Shown here in pieces: positions 61,610 through 64,000 of a stretch of DNA of 64,000 nucleotides (position 1 is its first letter; each line of letters starts with the position of its first letter). Under the pieces are notes generated by a model. The model ran no database searches and was not told the origin of the DNA. It saw only the letters and a program-made list of their open reading frames with translations. The translations under genes and the position numbers were made by a program. Origin of the DNA: Straminergon stramineum (Eukaryota; Streptophyta; Bryopsida; Hypnales; Calliergonaceae); assembly GCA_963920665.1 (NCBI GenBank), contig OY987271.1, positions 7,009,350 to 7,073,349 on the forward strand, written 5' to 3'.

Positions 61610-62215
61610 TCACATTGACGAAGCCGAGAATTGACTGGTGATGGTTTGAATGGTGCGCTGCTCCGCCACTTGTGCCAGCGATTTCAAGTTGCACATTACC
61701 ACGGTATCCGCAAACAAGTGCGTTTCCTCCCTCGTATTCCCATCCGGCACATCCACCACATACGACTCCAAAACAGTCGTCCCTGGCCGCCCCTTCACCG
61801 TCTGCTCGTGCAGCGTCGTCACCGACCGGTAGTTCTGCAGCCGGTGCCCCCCTTGCAACACCTTCCAACTGAAGATATGCCGCTCCTCGTCACGAATCTC
61901 CAGGCGCTCCAAGCTGGACGTCGCCGGGATGCCGGACACGAGGAAAATCTCGCGCACGCTGCCCACGCCGCCCTCGCCCGTCGTCAAGTTGCACGTCTGG
62001 ATGAACTTCTTGTACACTTGGGGTTGGTCGAAGGCGCGCACCACGGACCAAACCACAGAGACAGGAGCGGGGATGTGCTGTATGATGATGCTGCCGCACT
62101 GGTTGGGCTCCAGGTTGTGAGAGTGGAGAACCTCCGCGTAACGCTCGCTGGGAGAGACCAAGCCCTGGACCGAGTTCTGACCGATTTCGAAACGCATCCT
62201 GCTGCCCTCGAACAT
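61610..62215 (-). CDS. PYR/PYL/RCAR abscisic-acid receptor, intronless
   Basis: The single coding exon runs from the first ATG in frame (62215) to TGA, 201 residues. The frame stays open a few codons further upstream, but only with GTG codons. It has the START/Bet v 1-like PYL fold. Residues matching the ABA pocket of Arabidopsis PYR1 are Lys69 (K59), Arg88 (R79), Glu103 (E94), Tyr129 (Y120), Glu150 (E141) and Asn176 (N167). The gate loop is SGIPA (94-98) instead of SGLPA. The latch is GGHRL (122-126), with Gly in place of the acidic residue usually before His. In the known pathway, hormone-bound PYL inhibits clade A PP2C phosphatases and so releases SnRK2 kinases, in cytosol and nucleus. The N-terminal 30 residues and the tail after about 187 have no family match. 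Length is normal for the family. Confidence 0.93.
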   Translation of the reverse strand: MFEGSRMRFEIGQNSVQGLVSPSERYAEVLHSHNLEPNQCGSIIIQHIPAPVSVVWSVVRAFDQPQVYKKFIQTCNLTTGEGGVGSVREIFLVSGIPATSSLERLEIRDEERHIFSWKVLQGGHRLQNYRSVTTLHEQTVKGRPGTTVLESYVVDVPDGNTREETHLFADTVVMCNLKSLAQVAEQRTIQTITSQFSASSM

Positions 62216-63338
62216 TGTGACTTCCAACAACACTGGCACCACCACGACCTCACGCTACAAACCCATAAATCTCCAAACACCCGACTTCCAAACTCCAGCA
62301 CTTAACCCCACTTTCACAAACGCAAACACTAGTATTCACGAATCATAAGTACCATCAGAGAAGAAAAATCTGCATATCTCAAACCTGCATTCAACAAACC
62401 GACAAGCACACAAAGGACGGGAAGAAGCAAACAGTACACTACTTGAGTGAAGTGAAGCTGGGTTCGATGGACTGGGCTAACAAGTTAGTGTAAGTTAGTT
62501 CCAAGGAGTGAGAGAACATCACAGCTCCATGTTCTTGCCAAGGCAGTGTGAGGATGTGCAAACTGATGACTAGGCCACAGTTGCAAAGGGGAGAACACAA
62601 GCTTGGTATGCGTGGCGAGCAGGGCGCAAGGTGCGGAAGGTTTTGTCAGCCGAAGTAGTTTTGGTTGGCTTCTGCGTTGGTAGACTGAGCCTATGACCGT
62701 AGATTCTACAGTAGAGGGCAGGCCTCAAATCCTCGATGGAAAATGCCGAAGGCGATGCGTGAACGGGCAGACAAATGGCTGGCTCCCCGCTCCGAATCTT
62801 CAAGTACCTTCACTTGTTGATAAGCTAAGCTTTGAGGGTCTCATAATTGGCGTCACGATAGGAATCCGTTGCAGCGATTTCATGTTTGGGAAGCAAGGTT
62901 GGCGATCCGTGTGGATCAGAAGTTTACGAGTCTCTTCGTGAACTGTATATGGTGAGCTCATCACTGGAGCACGATCACCAAAAAAATTGATCGGCAACTT
63001 TCGCTTTCGCTTTCATTTCTGTCTGAAAAAGAAACATTTAAAAGGATCAGAAACTTCGAAAGTTGTCAATTTTCTCTTTCCTTTTTGGAACGGACCTCAG
63101 GGGAGGACTCTTTGGTTCACTCTGGGAGGACACTGCGGACACAAAGTGATTTTGAAGATTAGTGTAGAAATGAAGAATGCATTTATTGGTTCATACATTA
63201 GATCATTTGGGCAAAGTGCCTCAATTGTAGGTCATGTCCTTTCAACAATAATCTCTAAAGGAGTAAGGACAACACTTTGGGTTGTACTGACTTCATTACT
63301 GGAATTTTGGCATGAAATTTTCAAACTGTTGATTGCAT
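62216..63338. promoter_or_regulatory. Upstream region of the PYL gene, then repeat-related DNA
   Basis: About 62216-62950 is richer in GC than intergenic DNA and is likely promoter and 5' leader of the minus-strand PYL gene. I saw no unambiguous ABRE core and could not place a TATA box. From about 63150 the sequence resembles the dispersed repeat at 9340-9480. The 120-codon plus frame at 62987-63349 runs into that repeat and is not called. Confidence 0.4.
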
Positions 63339-63708
63339 TTAACCCTTGAAGGATGCTGCGGACGTTTTTTGTCCGATGGATGACAAAATTTTCATCTGCA
63401 GAATGTAAGAAGCCCGTTTTTCATCCATTTTATTTTTGAATGTGATAGTAGAGTCGTGCTGCATCATTTAAGGCAGTAAATAGAGTCATAGACTTCTTTC
63501 ATATTTTTAGGTAGCTTATTGAGTTCTCAGATTCAAGTACACGGTGTTGGTTCCTTGCTGCCCTCCTTGCAAATTTCCATGAGGGCAATATGGAATGAAC
63601 ACTTGTACAACTCATGAACAGTGCTTTTCCTCACGGTCAGCCCTGACATCACCTACTGTTCACAGCCCACTCTTGGCCACGGTGACCCGCCCGTCGTTCA
63701 AGGGTTAA
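63339..63708. mobile_element. TTAA-bounded element, 370 bp (CCCTTGAA-type termini)
   Basis: The left end is TTAACCCTTGAAGGATGCTG. The right end is GTCGTTCAAGGGTTAA. The outer 12 bases are perfect inverted repeats. The subterminal 'gcggacgttttttgtccgatgg' resembles the inverted sequence before 50927. It has no coding capacity. Confidence 0.78.
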
Positions 63709-63785
63709 ATTGATACAAAACTTTGGATGTTGTCATATATTATTTTATTTGCTTTTTGGAATGGATACGACAAGAGACCATCGTT

Positions 63786-64000
63786 TTAACCTCCAATGAC
63801 CCAAGTGATCAATTTTTGGTCGATGCCCCCTCTTTTTTGAGCTGCCCCGTTCTCAAATTTTGATTTTTTTAAAGAAATTATACACAACAAAAAAGATTCC
63901 ATTATGAATCCAATGGCAGTAGTTTCATGGTCATTGGAAAAACAAGGCAATGCAATTTGAAGGAACATAACTTAGTGAGAATATTTCCAAATAATGATAT
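63786..64000 (+). mobile_element. TTAA-family element entering the right window edge
   Basis: The left end is TTAACCTCCAATGACCCAAG. The interior matches 39089-39823 ('aacttagtgagaatatttccaaataatgat'). The right end lies beyond the window. Confidence 0.7.

Noticed and set aside
61631..62305. 224-codon plus-strand open frame
   Set aside because: It is antisense to the PYL coding exon; composition (His, Arg, Leu) is a mirror of the real frame.
1..64000. tRNA or rRNA genes
   Set aside because: Several GGTTCAAA-like words (for example near 21892, 36549 and 47389) were inspected; none has a matching A box and cloverleaf.
1..64000. CRISPR array or bacterial operon
   Set aside because: Spliced genes and plant transposons show a eukaryotic genome. 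The tandem repeats lack equal-length unique spacers.

Overview
The window looks like nuclear DNA of a land plant. The evidence is spliced plant genes with GT-AG introns (a germin-like protein, a PYR/PYL/RCAR abscisic-acid receptor and the type II dehydroquinate-synthase-like protein found in plants), AT-rich intergenic DNA, and plant-type hAT, PIF/Harbinger and LINE relics. The germin-like protein without cysteines and the PYL sequence remind me more of bryophytes or other seedless plants than of flowering plants. That placement is an inference from remembered family sequences, not a search. Gene density is low: I can support three protein-coding genes in 64 kb, all on the minus strand.

Layout. 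1-4405: transposon-derived DNA with no convincing gene. 4406-5456: germin-like gene (2 exons), with repeats in its intron and a 60-bp minisatellite upstream. 5760-15480: intergenic, with a nested PIF/Harbinger-like element, a pair of tandem MITEs and a LINE 3' relic. 16102-21307: an 8-exon gene whose exons join in phase and encode a 717-residue protein. It has an N-terminal universal-stress-protein-like domain fused to a complete type II 3-dehydroquinate synthase homologue. 21900-40800: AT-rich DNA dominated by non-autonomous DNA transposons, plus a near-perfect 48-bp-arm foldback at 31092-31190. 40811-47267: a 6.5-kb hAT element with an exact 8-bp target duplication and a decayed transposase. 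47268-61570: more transposon-derived DNA. 61610-62215: intronless PYL receptor gene. 62216-64000: its upstream region and further elements.

The main structural theme is a family of non-coding elements that start TTAACCCCTAAAGG and end with its inverse, so each is bounded by TTAA. Thirteen copies with one or two recognisable ends cover about 9 kb. A second family, with 19-bp termini GGGTGATTGCAAGAAACAC and 4-bp target duplications (TGTA, CATT), is present in two full copies. The three genes do not form a pathway. The most unusual item is the stress-domain/shikimate-enzyme fusion, which may also encode a shorter, plastid-targeted form from an internal methionine.
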